From Oceanivirga salmonicida (GTDB taxonomy: Bacteria > Fusobacteriota > Fusobacteriia > Fusobacteriales > Leptotrichiaceae), in assembly GCF_001517915.1 (NCBI RefSeq), contig NZ_LOQI01000004.1:1-50520 (forward strand): a DNA stretch of 50,520 nucleotides. Reading direction: 5' to 3'. This document shows positions 34,696-42,781 of this stretch, one piece after another (position 1 is the first letter of the stretch; each line of letters starts with the position of its first letter). The position numbers and the translations under genes were made by a program. The notes beneath the pieces are model-generated. The model was not told the origin of the DNA and made no database searches. It saw only the letters and a program-made list of their open reading frames with translations.

Positions 34696-37206
34696 ATGGG
34701 TATAAAATATATAGATGCAAAAAGGTTGCGTAGAGTTTTAATGGGTGGTGCTAAATGGGTGCAACAATACGAAGAATATTTAAATGAGTTAAATGTTTAC
34801 CCAGTACCAGATGGAGATACAGGAACTAACATGTGTATGACTCTACAATCTATGCTTAAAGAAATAGAAGAAAATAGTGATGATAAAACTAGCATGGAAG
34901 ATTTGACTGAACTTATAGAAGACGCAGTTTTAATAGGTGCAAGAGGAAATTCTGGAACTATATTATCACAAATTATAAATGGTTTTTTAAAGGGTATGGA
35001 AAATAAGAAAAAGTTATTACCTAGTGATATTGCTTTGGCACTTAAATCTGCCAAAGAATTAGCATATAATGTAGTAACTGATCCTGTTGAAGGTACTATT
35101 CTTACTGTTATAAGAAAAGTTTCTGAAAAAGCGGAAGAAATAAAAGATTATGAATATTTTAATGAATTTATAAATGAATTGGTAAAAGCGGCAGATGAAG
35201 CAGTAGAATCAACTCCTGATTTATTACCAAAATTAAAGGAAGCAGGAGTAGTAGATTCTGGTGGTAAAGGTTTATTTTATTTCTTAGAAGGTATAGGAAA
35301 AGTATTAACTGAAATAGAATTATTTGCTAATGCATCAGTTGTTGAAAGTGAATTTGATAGAACTATATTAGACATAGACCATAATTTAGGAGAAATTAAA
35401 CATAAATATTGTACAGAATTTATAATTACTAATATGAATTTTGATGTTGAAGAATTGAAAAAAGAGTTATTAGAAATGGGAGATTCAGCAGTATTTGCTA
35501 AATCAACTAAGAAATTTAAAACTCATATACACACTAATAATCCTGGGCTTGTAATAGAAATAGCAGCTAAAAGGGGAGACCTTAAAAATATTAAGATTGA
35601 AAATATGAAACTTCAAAATGAAGGTGTTCTTGAAAATGAAAAAGATTTAGCAAAAGTTTTTATAAACAAAAAAATAGATCCTATAAAAAAAGAAGCATAT
35701 ATAGTGTTATCTGATACTATAAGTCTTAAAGATGAATTTTTAGATATGGGAGCAGATGTTGTTATATTAGGTGGACAAAGTCAAAATCCTAGTGTTAGTG
35801 ATATATTAAATGCTATAAATAAAGTGTTAGATACTAATAAACATATATATATATTAGCAAATAATAAAAATGTAATAAGTACTGCTAATTTAGCAGTCGA
35901 AAAAGTAGATAGAACAGTAATTGTAGTTCCTACTAAAACTATGTTAGAAGGATTATTCTATATGAAATATCCTTATACTTCTCATAAAGAAAAAAATATA
36001 ATGAATAAATATAATTATTCTATTGAAATAACGAAAGCAGTTAGAGATACTAATGTTGACGGTATATCTATAAGTTCAGGAGATTATTTATTATTGGTTA
36101 ATTCAAAAATTGTTTATTCTGCCAAGATTATAGATGATTTATTGGTATATATTGAAAAAAACTATATTAATGACAATACCTTAGCATTAACAGTAGTTGA
36201 GGGTCTAAATAGACATGAAAATATAATTAAAAAAATAAAAAGTTTAAAATATAATTTTACGCAAGAAACAAAATATATAAGTACAAATAATGAAAATTAT
36301 GATTTCTATATTTTAATAGAAAATAAGAAACCTAATTTACCTAAGATTGCTATAATTACTGATTCTGCGTCAGATTTAACTAATAATATAGCTGAGAATT
36401 TAAATATATCAGTAATACCAATTAGATTAACTTGTGAAAATAAAGAGTATAAAGATGGAATTAATATACGAAAAGAAGAATTTTGGAATATGCTTATAAA
36501 TGAAGGTAAAAAATTCAAAACAGCACAACCATCTCCTAAGGAAATGGTTAACCTGTATTTAGAACTATTTAAAAAAGGTTATGAAAAAATATTAGCCATA
36601 CCTATATCTAGTAAGTTATCTGGTTCTTATCAAGTATTAAAATTGGCAAGAGAAATATCAAAAAGGGAAAGCGATATAACTATATTTGATTCTAAGGCAG
36701 TATCTATGTTACAGGCTTATTTAACAACAGAAGCAGCCAAAAAAGCAATTAAAGGCGAAAGTATAGAAAGAATAGTAAATCACTTAATTAAACTTAGAGA
36801 AAAATCTACTATGTATATATCAATAGATAATCTAAAATATTTACAAGAAGGTGGAAGAATTTCTAAAACAGCCCAAACAGTAGGAGATTTTTTAAATTTA
36901 AAACCTATAATAACTATGGTTGATGGAACTTTAAGTGTGGAGAAAAAAGTTTTAGGTGGAGATAATTCAGTAATTAAATATATAGATAAAGCTATATATA
37001 ACAAGTACCCAAATCAAAGTATGTATGTAGTTTCTGCTTATGGTGGTACTGAAAAACAATTAGAATTTACTAATAGACTTTTAAAAACTATATCTAGTAA
37101 TAATAGAAAGGCAACAATAATAAGACCTTCAATAGAAATAGGAGCAACAGTTGGAACACATGCTGGGCCTGTTTCAGCAATATTATTTGTTCCTAAGTTA
37201 TTGTAA
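34696..37206 (+). CDS. fused fatty acid kinase FakA-FakB (DAK2-DegV)
   Basis: An 836-residue fusion. Residues 1-200 are the DAK2 kinase domain of FakA/YloV: NVYPVPDGDTGTNM, LIGARGNSGTILSQIINGF and GVVDSGGKGLFYFLEG. Residues to about 540 match the FakA C-terminal part. From about residue 550 a full DegV/FakB domain follows: IAIITDSASDLT (Asp556), TAQPSP, IPISSKLSGSYQ, YLQEGGRI and GTHAGPVSAILFVPKLL. In Firmicutes FakB presents a bound fatty acid to FakA, which phosphorylates it for lipid synthesis; here kinase and carrier are one chain. The start follows aggagg at 34678-34683. It overlaps the next gene by one base. Confidence 0.88.
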   Translation: MGIKYIDAKRLRRVLMGGAKWVQQYEEYLNELNVYPVPDGDTGTNMCMTLQSMLKEIEENSDDKTSMEDLTELIEDAVLIGARGNSGTILSQIINGFLKGMENKKKLLPSDIALALKSAKELAYNVVTDPVEGTILTVIRKVSEKAEEIKDYEYFNEFINELVKAADEAVESTPDLLPKLKEAGVVDSGGKGLFYFLEGIGKVLTEIELFANASVVESEFDRTILDIDHNLGEIKHKYCTEFIITNMNFDVEELKKELLEMGDSAVFAKSTKKFKTHIHTNNPGLVIEIAAKRGDLKNIKIENMKLQNEGVLENEKDLAKVFINKKIDPIKKEAYIVLSDTISLKDEFLDMGADVVILGGQSQNPSVSDILNAINKVLDTNKHIYILANNKNVISTANLAVEKVDRTVIVVPTKTMLEGLFYMKYPYTSHKEKNIMNKYNYSIEITKAVRDTNVDGISISSGDYLLLVNSKIVYSAKIIDDLLVYIEKNYINDNTLALTVVEGLNRHENIIKKIKSLKYNFTQETKYISTNNENYDFYILIENKKPNLPKIAIITDSASDLTNNIAENLNISVIPIRLTCENKEYKDGINIRKEEFWNMLINEGKKFKTAQPSPKEMVNLYLELFKKGYEKILAIPISSKLSGSYQVLKLAREISKRESDITIFDSKAVSMLQAYLTTEAAKKAIKGESIERIVNHLIKLREKSTMYISIDNLKYLQEGGRISKTAQTVGDFLNLKPIITMVDGTLSVEKKVLGGDNSVIKYIDKAIYNKYPNQSMYVVSAYGGTEKQLEFTNRLLKTISSNNRKATIIRPSIEIGATVGTHAGPVSAILFVPKLL

Positions 37207-38039
37207 TGAGAGTATATAGATTAGATTCAAGTACACAAAGAATGAAAATATCTTTGTATTTAAGACAAGTGCAAGGGTATTCAGGTAGAAGTTTAAGAAG
37301 TATTAAAGTATTTTTAGATGGTAAACAAGTAAAAACTACTAAAAAATTGCCTTCTAGGGGAATATTAAAAGTATTGGAAAAGGAAAAAGGAACTAATATA
37401 GAGCCAATAAAAATGGATTTAGATATAGCTTTTGAAGATGATGATATATTAGTTGTTAATAAACCTTACGGAATAATAACGCATCCTACTTTAAAAAAGG
37501 TAGATATGACTTTGGCAAATGGGATAGTATATCATATAAATACAGTTCCAAGATTTTACAATAGATTAGACATGGATACAACAGGCCTTATAGTAGTCGC
37601 TAAAAATGCTTATACACAATCTTTTCTTCAAAACTTTGGAGATGTTAATAAAAAATACTTGGCAGTAGTAGAGGGTAAACTAGAAAAAGAAGAAATAGTT
37701 GTTGAAGAAAAAATATTTAGGGTTGAAAATGAATTGGCTCGTGTAATTGATGAAAAAGGACAAGAAGCTAAAACTAAAATAAAGGCTATAAAATATTTTG
37801 AAAAAAGTAATGTTAGTCTTATAGAATGTGAACTATATACAGGGAGAACACATCAAATAAGGGTACATACTAAACATATAGGGCACCCTATAATAGGAGA
37901 TAAACTATATAATCCTAATTCTGAGTTTAAATGTAGGCAAATGCTACATGCATATAAATTGTCTTTTATTCACCCTAGAACTAAAAAAAGAATAGATATA
38001 GAAATTAAACCATATAAAGATATGATAGAATGGAGTTGA
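37206..38039 (+). CDS. RluA/RluD-family rRNA pseudouridine synthase
   Basis: Converts uridine to pseudouridine in structured RNA, in this group usually 23S rRNA. The 277-residue protein has an N-terminal S4-like segment (SLRSIKVFLDGKQVKTTKKL) and the synthase domain with DILVVNKPYG, NRLDMDTTGLIVVAKN (catalytic Asp122) and the late GRTHQIRVHTKHIGHPIIGDKLY motif. TTG replaces the more usual TSG but the site looks complete. The exact RNA target (RluC, RluD or a relative) cannot be settled. It starts at a TAATG overlap with the preceding gene. Confidence 0.9.
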   Translation: MRVYRLDSSTQRMKISLYLRQVQGYSGRSLRSIKVFLDGKQVKTTKKLPSRGILKVLEKEKGTNIEPIKMDLDIAFEDDDILVVNKPYGIITHPTLKKVDMTLANGIVYHINTVPRFYNRLDMDTTGLIVVAKNAYTQSFLQNFGDVNKKYLAVVEGKLEKEEIVVEEKIFRVENELARVIDEKGQEAKTKIKAIKYFEKSNVSLIECELYTGRTHQIRVHTKHIGHPIIGDKLYNPNSEFKCRQMLHAYKLSFIHPRTKKRIDIEIKPYKDMIEWS

Positions 38040-38043
38040 TAAT

Positions 38044-38421
38044 ATGGGAATGTTAGGAAATATTACAGTTTCGCCTACTGTGATAAAACAAATAATTTTA
38101 GAAACTATAAAAGAAATACCAAATGTTATTGGTATAGCTAAGGAATCTAAAAATCAAATTAGTGGATTTTTTAAATCTGATGGACAAAAACACAAAGAAT
38201 TGGAAGTAGAAATGAGTGATACTGAGTGTGTTATAGATTTAAGTATTACTGTAGAATATGGTGCTAAACTTATGGAAGTTGCTGAAAATCTACAAGAAGT
38301 TATTGCTAAAAAAGTAGAAGAATTAAGTGGCTTAAGTGTAAAAGAAATTAATGTAGTAATTTCAAAAGTTGAAAAGAGAACTACAGAAAATGTACCGAAA
38401 GAGAGAGTGGAAAATGTTTAA
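38044..38421 (+). CDS. Asp23/Gls24 family envelope stress protein
   Basis: A 125-residue cytoplasmic protein with the Asp23/Gls24 core (GNITVSPTVIKQI, CVIDLSITVEYGAKLMEVAENLQE, VKEINVVISKVE). In Firmicutes such proteins polymerise at the membrane through AmaP and are linked to cell-wall stress. The gene overlaps the following membrane-anchor gene by eight bases, so the pair is most likely a complex. Presence in an organism with an outer membrane is consistent with Fusobacteria. Confidence 0.85.
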   Translation: MGMLGNITVSPTVIKQIILETIKEIPNVIGIAKESKNQISGFFKSDGQKHKELEVEMSDTECVIDLSITVEYGAKLMEVAENLQEVIAKKVEELSGLSVKEINVVISKVEKRTTENVPKERVENV

Positions 38422-38992
38422 AATATTAAGATTTATTATTCATACTGCTTTATTAGTAGTAGCAGGAGCATTATTAGTTTATTTAATAATCTCACCAGAA
38501 ACAGTTAAAGAAATATTAGGGTATATAGCATCTAAATTTGATGAAAAAGTATATCAATTAATAGCTATTATTGTATTAATATTATACTTTGTAATATTTG
38601 TATTTTCATATATGGAAACCCTATTTAGTAAGAAAAACTCAGTAACGGTAAAAACAACATCAGGTAAAATAGAAGTAAACTTTACAACTTTGGAATCTAT
38701 AACTAAAACATTTTTAGGAACAAAAGATATAGTTAAAAATGTTAAGGTCGCAATAGTACCTACATACAATACTCCTAAAATAGATGCAGATATAGAATGT
38801 TATAAAACTGAAAATTTAAATGAAAAATTAGAAATTGTTAAAAACGAATTAAAAGAACATATTACATCTATGGTAGGTTTAAAACCTAATAGTATAAACC
38901 TAAAAGTTGTTAAGATAGATACAGAAGTAGCAGTTGAAACTATTAAGGCGGAAGAATTTATAGGAGAAGAAGTAAAACAAGAACAAGAATAA
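38414..38992 (+). CDS. amaP: AmaP-like membrane anchor for the Asp23 protein
   Basis: A 192-residue protein with two membrane segments (about residues 4-27 and 45-70) and a cytoplasmic C-terminal Asp23-like domain (SGKIEVNFTTLESI, VKNVKVAIVPT, INLKVVKIDTEV). This is the layout of AmaP, which tethers Asp23 to the membrane. I chose the ATG at 38414, which begins with the membrane segment; an in-frame ATG at 38369 would add 15 charged residues from within the previous gene. It ends the long operon before a terminator. Confidence 0.8.
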   Translation: MFKILRFIIHTALLVVAGALLVYLIISPETVKEILGYIASKFDEKVYQLIAIIVLILYFVIFVFSYMETLFSKKNSVTVKTTSGKIEVNFTTLESITKTFLGTKDIVKNVKVAIVPTYNTPKIDADIECYKTENLNEKLEIVKNELKEHITSMVGLKPNSINLKVVKIDTEVAVETIKAEEFIGEEVKQEQE

Positions 38993-38997
38993 AATAT

Positions 38998-39035
38998 AAA
39001 AATAGTAATTACTAAATGTGGTTGCTATTTTTTTA
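38998..39035 (+). terminator. terminator of the tex-to-amaP operon
   Basis: AAAAATAGTAA (38998-39008) pairs with TTGCTATTTTT (39022-39032) with one G-T pair, and a T-run follows. It is the first convincing terminator after tex, some 23 kb upstream. Confidence 0.75.
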
Positions 39036-39101
39036 TTTATATTTTTTGCAATAAAGAGAAGTAATAATAAAATTAAATATTTTAAGATTTAGAAAATCTA
39101 T

Positions 39102-39129
39102 TTGACAAATTTTTTTAAAGGTGTATAAT
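39102..39129 (+). promoter_or_regulatory. promoter of the abiF RNA and abiF gene
   Basis: A perfect TTGACA (39102-39107) and a perfect TATAAT (39124-39129) are 16 bases apart, the strongest promoter in the window. Transcription would begin near 39136, just before the structured RNA. Confidence 0.8.
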
Positions 39130-39135
39130 ATTAAT

Positions 39136-39195
39136 AGGATGAAGATCACATCACACTTAGTTTATAGTGGAAAAGGGTGTGGTCGCTTTTTTATA
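39136..39195 (+). ncRNA. structured RNA upstream of abiF (abiF-RNA-like)
   Basis: A transcript from the promoter at 39102-39129 would fold GATCACATC (39144-39152) with GGTGTGGTC (39176-39184), nine pairs with two G-U, enclosing a second stem CACT/AGTG (39154-39157, 39166-39169) and ending in GCTTTTTT. A U-run at once after the stem can terminate transcription, giving an RNA of about 55-60 bases ahead of abiF. Conserved abiF RNA motifs of this kind are known next to Abi_2 genes and are proposed to act as RNA antitoxins. I cannot run a covariance search to prove membership. Confidence 0.6.
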
Positions 39196-39215
39196 ATCAT
39201 TAAAGGAGAAACATT

Positions 39216-40137
39216 ATGGAAGTAAGTGATATTGAAAATATAAGCAAAATGTTAAAACCCCCTTTAACGTTTGAGAAACAGCTTGAAAAATTGATTAATG
39301 AAAAGAACATTATAATAAAAAATAAAAAACTTGTATTAGATTTTTTAAAACATAATAATTATTATCAAATATCAGGTTATATACATTTATTTAGAAATGA
39401 AAAAATAGAATTTGAGTATATAAAAAATATAATGATATTTGATAGTAAGTTTAGTGAATTAATGATGTATATAATATCAATAATTGAAAAAAGTATAAAA
39501 ACAAATTTAGCATATTATTTTGCTCATAATTATGAATATAGGAATATTTCATATTTAGATAAAGAAACATTTATGCCACAAAAAAATATTAAAGAAACTA
39601 ATGAAGAATATAAAAATAAAAGAATTTTAATAGAAGAAAAACACAGTAAATTCATAAAAGAATTTGAAATAAGTAAAAAAAAGAAATGAAAAATTGCCAT
39701 ATATAAAACATCATAAATATAAATATAATGGTTATTTGCCTATTTGGGTGGGTGTAGAATTATTTACATTTGGCAATATAAAATATTTTTATTCAATGCT
39801 AAATACGAATGTAAAAAAAATGATTTCTAAAGAATATGATTTAAATGATTATATTTTTTATGATTGGTTAGAAAAACTAAGGCGTTTTAGAAATATGGTA
39901 GCACATAATCAAAGATTATATGGAGTGAGTATTTCAATACCTAAAAGTTCTAAAAAAATTAAATTGAGAAGTGGTAAAATTTTTGATTATATACTTATTT
40001 CTAAAAATTTTTTTAAAGATAATGAAAATTGGAATGGATATGTATTAAATGAAATGGAAAAAATAATAAAAGAACATAATATAGAAATAGATAAATTAGG
40101 TTTTACATATGATTGGAAAATGTTATTGAAAAAATAA
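39216..40137 (+). pseudogene. abiF: AbiF (Abi_2 family) abortive infection protein, split by a frameshift
   Basis: Two adjoining frames give one AbiF protein. Part one (39216-39689) has the Abi_2 opening PPLTFEKQLEKLINEKNI ... NNYYQISGYIHLFR. Part two, in the next frame up to 40137, has LPYIKHHKYKYNGYLPIWVGVELFTFG and the HEPN-type motif RNMVAH (Rx4H) typical of RNA-cleaving toxins. The break is at eight consecutive A (39675-39682): removing one A joins ISKK directly to RNEKLPYIKHH and gives 306 residues, the normal family length. AbiF proteins stop phage by shutting down the infected cell. As it stands only a truncated 157-residue N-terminal part would be made unless slippage occurs. Site aaaggagaaa precedes the ATG. 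Confidence 0.85.
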
Positions 40138-40146
40138 AAATAATTT

Positions 40147-40171
40147 AGAACTATTATAGTTCTTTTTTTTT
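40147..40171 (+). terminator. terminator after abiF
   Basis: AGAACTA (40147-40153) and TAGTTCT (40157-40163) form a perfect seven-pair stem with a three-base loop, followed by seven T. It ends the abiF module as a self-contained unit. Confidence 0.85.
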
Positions 40172-40197
40172 ATAAAAAATAGGATTAGTCGTATAAT
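40169..40197 (+). promoter_or_regulatory. promoter of nusB
   Basis: TTTATA (40169-40174) and a perfect TATAAT (40192-40197) are 17 bases apart, right after the abiF terminator. The leader to nusB is about 85 bases with no obvious structure. Confidence 0.5.
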
Positions 40198-40288
40198 AAA
40201 ATAGTAGTAAAAAAAATTTAAAAATGCTAAAATAAAAGAGTAAAAAACAATAAAAACAAAGGTAAACAAGAAATAGAATGGGAGAACA

Positions 40289-40687
40289 ATGGAACAGAGA
40301 GCGTTAAGAATAGAGATTTTTAAAATACTATTTGAATATGAAGTTATGAAAAACGATGTATATAACAAAAGAATAGAGAATTTTTTAAAAGAAAACAAAC
40401 TAAATAAATCAAAGACAGATTTTTTTATTTCATACATTAAAGATTGTATTGAAAAAGAAAATGACTTAATAGATTTAATTAAAATTAAGTTAAGTGGTTG
40501 GACTTATGAAAGGTTAGGAGTAGTTGAAAGAACTCTTTTAAAAATGTCGTTTTATGAAATTGAAATTAAGGATATAGGTTACGAGATAGTAATAAATGAA
40601 ACATTAGAAATAGCAAAAATATACGGAGATACAAAAACTAATAAATTTTTAAATGGAATATTAGCCGAATTAGTAAAAGGTAAATAA
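40289..40687 (+). CDS. nusB: transcription antitermination factor NusB
   Basis: NusB binds boxA RNA with NusE (S10) and supports rRNA transcription. The 132-residue helical protein has the family features: RALRIEIFKILFEYE at the start, WTYERLGVVERTLLKMSFYEI, and VINETLEIAKIYGDTKTNKFLNGILAEL at the end. Binding site tgggag precedes the ATG. It lies between two defence modules and is followed after two bases by a phosphatase gene. Confidence 0.93.
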   Translation: MEQRALRIEIFKILFEYEVMKNDVYNKRIENFLKENKLNKSKTDFFISYIKDCIEKENDLIDLIKIKLSGWTYERLGVVERTLLKMSFYEIEIKDIGYEIVINETLEIAKIYGDTKTNKFLNGILAELVKGK

Positions 40688-40689
40688 AA

Positions 40690-42087
40690 ATGGAAAAGAT
40701 AATAAAATTTGTGGATGAAAAAAAAACATACAAACAAATATTATTAACTCTTAGAGATAATGATACAATAATACTAGACCTTGGAGATACAAAATTACCT
40801 GTAATATTTTTAAATTATCTTTTAAAAATATATAGACTTTGTAAATCTAAAAATAAAGATATAGTTTTTTTATCTAAGAATGAAATAAATGGAGATTTAA
40901 AAAAATACTTTAGATTTTTTAAAGATTATGAAGAGTATAAAAATACTAGTATATATTTTAATTTTCAAGTAAAATTATATATTAATAATGACTCTACTAG
41001 AAATTTACTTAAAAATATATTTTCGGAAAATGGTTTTTTGACAAAAGAAAGAAAAGAATCTAATTTTTTAAATAAAAATCATGATTGTAGAATGAAAGAT
41101 ATTTATATAATTGATTATGATACATATAAAAAAGAAAAACTTATAGAAATAGAAAAAATAAAAAAACAAAATCCTGATACTGTGGTAATACTTTTAATAA
41201 GTTCTGAATCAAGAGAATCAGCACTTAAAATGGTTAATTTAGGTATTGATAGTATAATTGAAAAGCCTATAAATCAAGAGGAACTTTTGGCAATAGTAAA
41301 AAAATTAGCCAACGCCTCTAACTTAAAATTTGAAAATATTGAGTTAAATGCTAAAATTAGAAAACTATATGAAAATATTGAAAATGAAATAAGTTTAGCT
41401 AAAGATATACAACAAAGTTTTTTGCCTGAAAATAATATAAAGTTTAATGGTTATAATATTTCATATATATTTGAACCATCACAAGGTATAGGTGGAGATT
41501 TTTGTGATGTGGTAGAATTAAATGAAAATGAAATAGCAGTAGTGTTTGCAGATATATCAGGTCATGGTATACCATCATCATTATTATCATCTATGTTAAA
41601 AGTATTCATTAGAAATGAGATAAAACAATATGCTAATACAAGTAAATTTTTAGAAAATCTTAATGAAAAAGTCATTAATATATTTCCAAAAGGAAAGTTT
41701 GTTAGTATGTTTTATATGATTATTGATACAAAAAATAATGTAATGAAATATTCTAAGGCAGCCCAAGAACCAGCATTGTATTTATCTAAAAATAAAGTTA
41801 AAGAATTAGAAACAGATGGTCAAGTATTAGGGTTATTTTCTAAAAAAATGTTTCCTGATATGGTAGTTTTTGAGCAAAAAGAAATAGAATTTGAAAAAGA
41901 TGCTGTCCTTTTATTATATACTGATGGTATAACAGAAGCAGAAAAAGATAATGAAATGTATGGTATAGATAAATTGAAAGAAGAATTTTTAAAAAATGGT
42001 AGAAATATAGAAAATATAAAAGAAAGTTTATCAACTTACCTATTAGAAGATGATTTGACTTTACTAATTATATATAGAGATGAGTGA
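40690..42087 (+). CDS. SpoIIE/RsbU-type PP2C phosphatase with N-terminal STAS-like and receiver-like domains
   Basis: A 465-residue three-part protein. Residues 1-90 resemble a STAS-like domain (TIILDLGDTKLPVIFLNYLL). Residues about 92-210 look like a response-regulator receiver with a degenerate acidic pocket (DIYIIDYDTYKKE, VVILLISSESRESALKMVNLGIDSIIEKPINQEEL, the conserved Lys kept). A coiled coil then leads into a PP2C phosphatase with SLAKDIQQSFLP, GIGGDFCDVV, VVFADISGHGI, LLYTDGITEAE and DDLTLL, all metal-binding aspartates present. Such enzymes dephosphorylate anti-sigma antagonists in stress or partner-switching pathways; no partner is encoded nearby. It follows nusB by two bases. Confidence 0.85.
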   Translation: MEKIIKFVDEKKTYKQILLTLRDNDTIILDLGDTKLPVIFLNYLLKIYRLCKSKNKDIVFLSKNEINGDLKKYFRFFKDYEEYKNTSIYFNFQVKLYINNDSTRNLLKNIFSENGFLTKERKESNFLNKNHDCRMKDIYIIDYDTYKKEKLIEIEKIKKQNPDTVVILLISSESRESALKMVNLGIDSIIEKPINQEELLAIVKKLANASNLKFENIELNAKIRKLYENIENEISLAKDIQQSFLPENNIKFNGYNISYIFEPSQGIGGDFCDVVELNENEIAVVFADISGHGIPSSLLSSMLKVFIRNEIKQYANTSKFLENLNEKVINIFPKGKFVSMFYMIIDTKNNVMKYSKAAQEPALYLSKNKVKELETDGQVLGLFSKKMFPDMVVFEQKEIEFEKDAVLLLYTDGITEAEKDNEMYGIDKLKEEFLKNGRNIENIKESLSTYLLEDDLTLLIIYRDE

Positions 42088-42122
42088 TAAGACTGTAATT
42101 TTATTATGGTCTTTATTATTTT
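42088..42122 (+). terminator. weak terminator after the phosphatase gene
   Basis: AAGAC (42089-42093) pairs with GTCTT (42109-42113), followed by a T-rich stretch. The stem is short and the loop long, so it is only a candidate. Confidence 0.35.
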
Positions 42123-42132
42123 CTATTTTATG

Positions 42133-42161
42133 TTGCTTTTACACGTATTTAGAGTTATAAT
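42133..42161 (+). promoter_or_regulatory. promoter of the abiE pair
   Basis: TTGCTT (42133-42138) and a perfect TATAAT (42156-42161) are 17 bases apart. AbiEi-type antitoxins normally repress their own promoter; I see no clear inverted repeat here. Confidence 0.5.
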
Positions 42162-42196
42162 ATAAGTGTGAAAAGAACTAAGAAAGGAAAGTTTTT

Positions 42197-42781
42197 ATGA
42201 AATATAAAGAAAAAATAATAAATTATCTTGAAAAATCTGGGGGAATAATAACTAGCAAATATTGTGTATTAAATGAAATTCCTAGTGTATATTTAACAAG
42301 ATTAGTTAGAGATAATATATTAAAAAAAATATCGCAAGGAATATATGTTACTGAAAATGCGGATTTTGATGAGTTATATTTTTTTCAATTAAGATATAAA
42401 AAAACTATATTTTCATATTATACAGCACTTTATCTTTTAGGTTTGTCTGATAAAATTATACAAAACATAGATGTTACAGTAGAAAGTGGTTATAAATTTA
42501 ATGAAATAATGCCTAATGTGAATATAAAATATGTTAAAAAAAGTTTATTTAAATTAGGAGTAATAGAAGTTGAAACAATGTTTGGGAACAAAGTAAGAAC
42601 ATATTGCTTTGAAAGAATAATATGTGATTTTATAAAAAATAAAAATAATATTGATATAGAAATTTATGCTAAAATTATAAGAAAATATATAAATTATAAA
42701 AATAAAAATTTAGAGTTATTATATGAAATTGCAAGTAAAATGGGAATTTTAAAAGAAGTTATGGAGATATATTATGAATAA
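42197..42781 (+). CDS. AbiEi-type antitoxin
   Basis: Antitoxin of a type IV toxin-antitoxin and abortive-infection system, 194 residues. An N-terminal winged helix (GGIITSKYCVLNEIPSVYLTRLVRDNILKKISQGIYV) is followed by the AbiEi C-terminal domain (FSYYTALYLLGLSD, IDVTVESGYKFN, VRTYCFERIICDFIKNK). In this type the antitoxin does not bind the toxin and represses the operon through its winged helix. The site aagaaaggaaag precedes the ATG. The last eight bases overlap the toxin gene, the usual AbiE arrangement. Confidence 0.88.
   Translation: MKYKEKIINYLEKSGGIITSKYCVLNEIPSVYLTRLVRDNILKKISQGIYVTENADFDELYFFQLRYKKTIFSYYTALYLLGLSDKIIQNIDVTVESGYKFNEIMPNVNIKYVKKSLFKLGVIEVETMFGNKVRTYCFERIICDFIKNKNNIDIEIYAKIIRKYINYKNKNLELLYEIASKMGILKEVMEIYYE

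Noticed and set aside
39216-40137. HEPN motif as a possible small Cas13
   Set aside because: The protein is far shorter than Cas13, has one clear Rx4H motif and matches the Abi_2 family; no CRISPR array is present.
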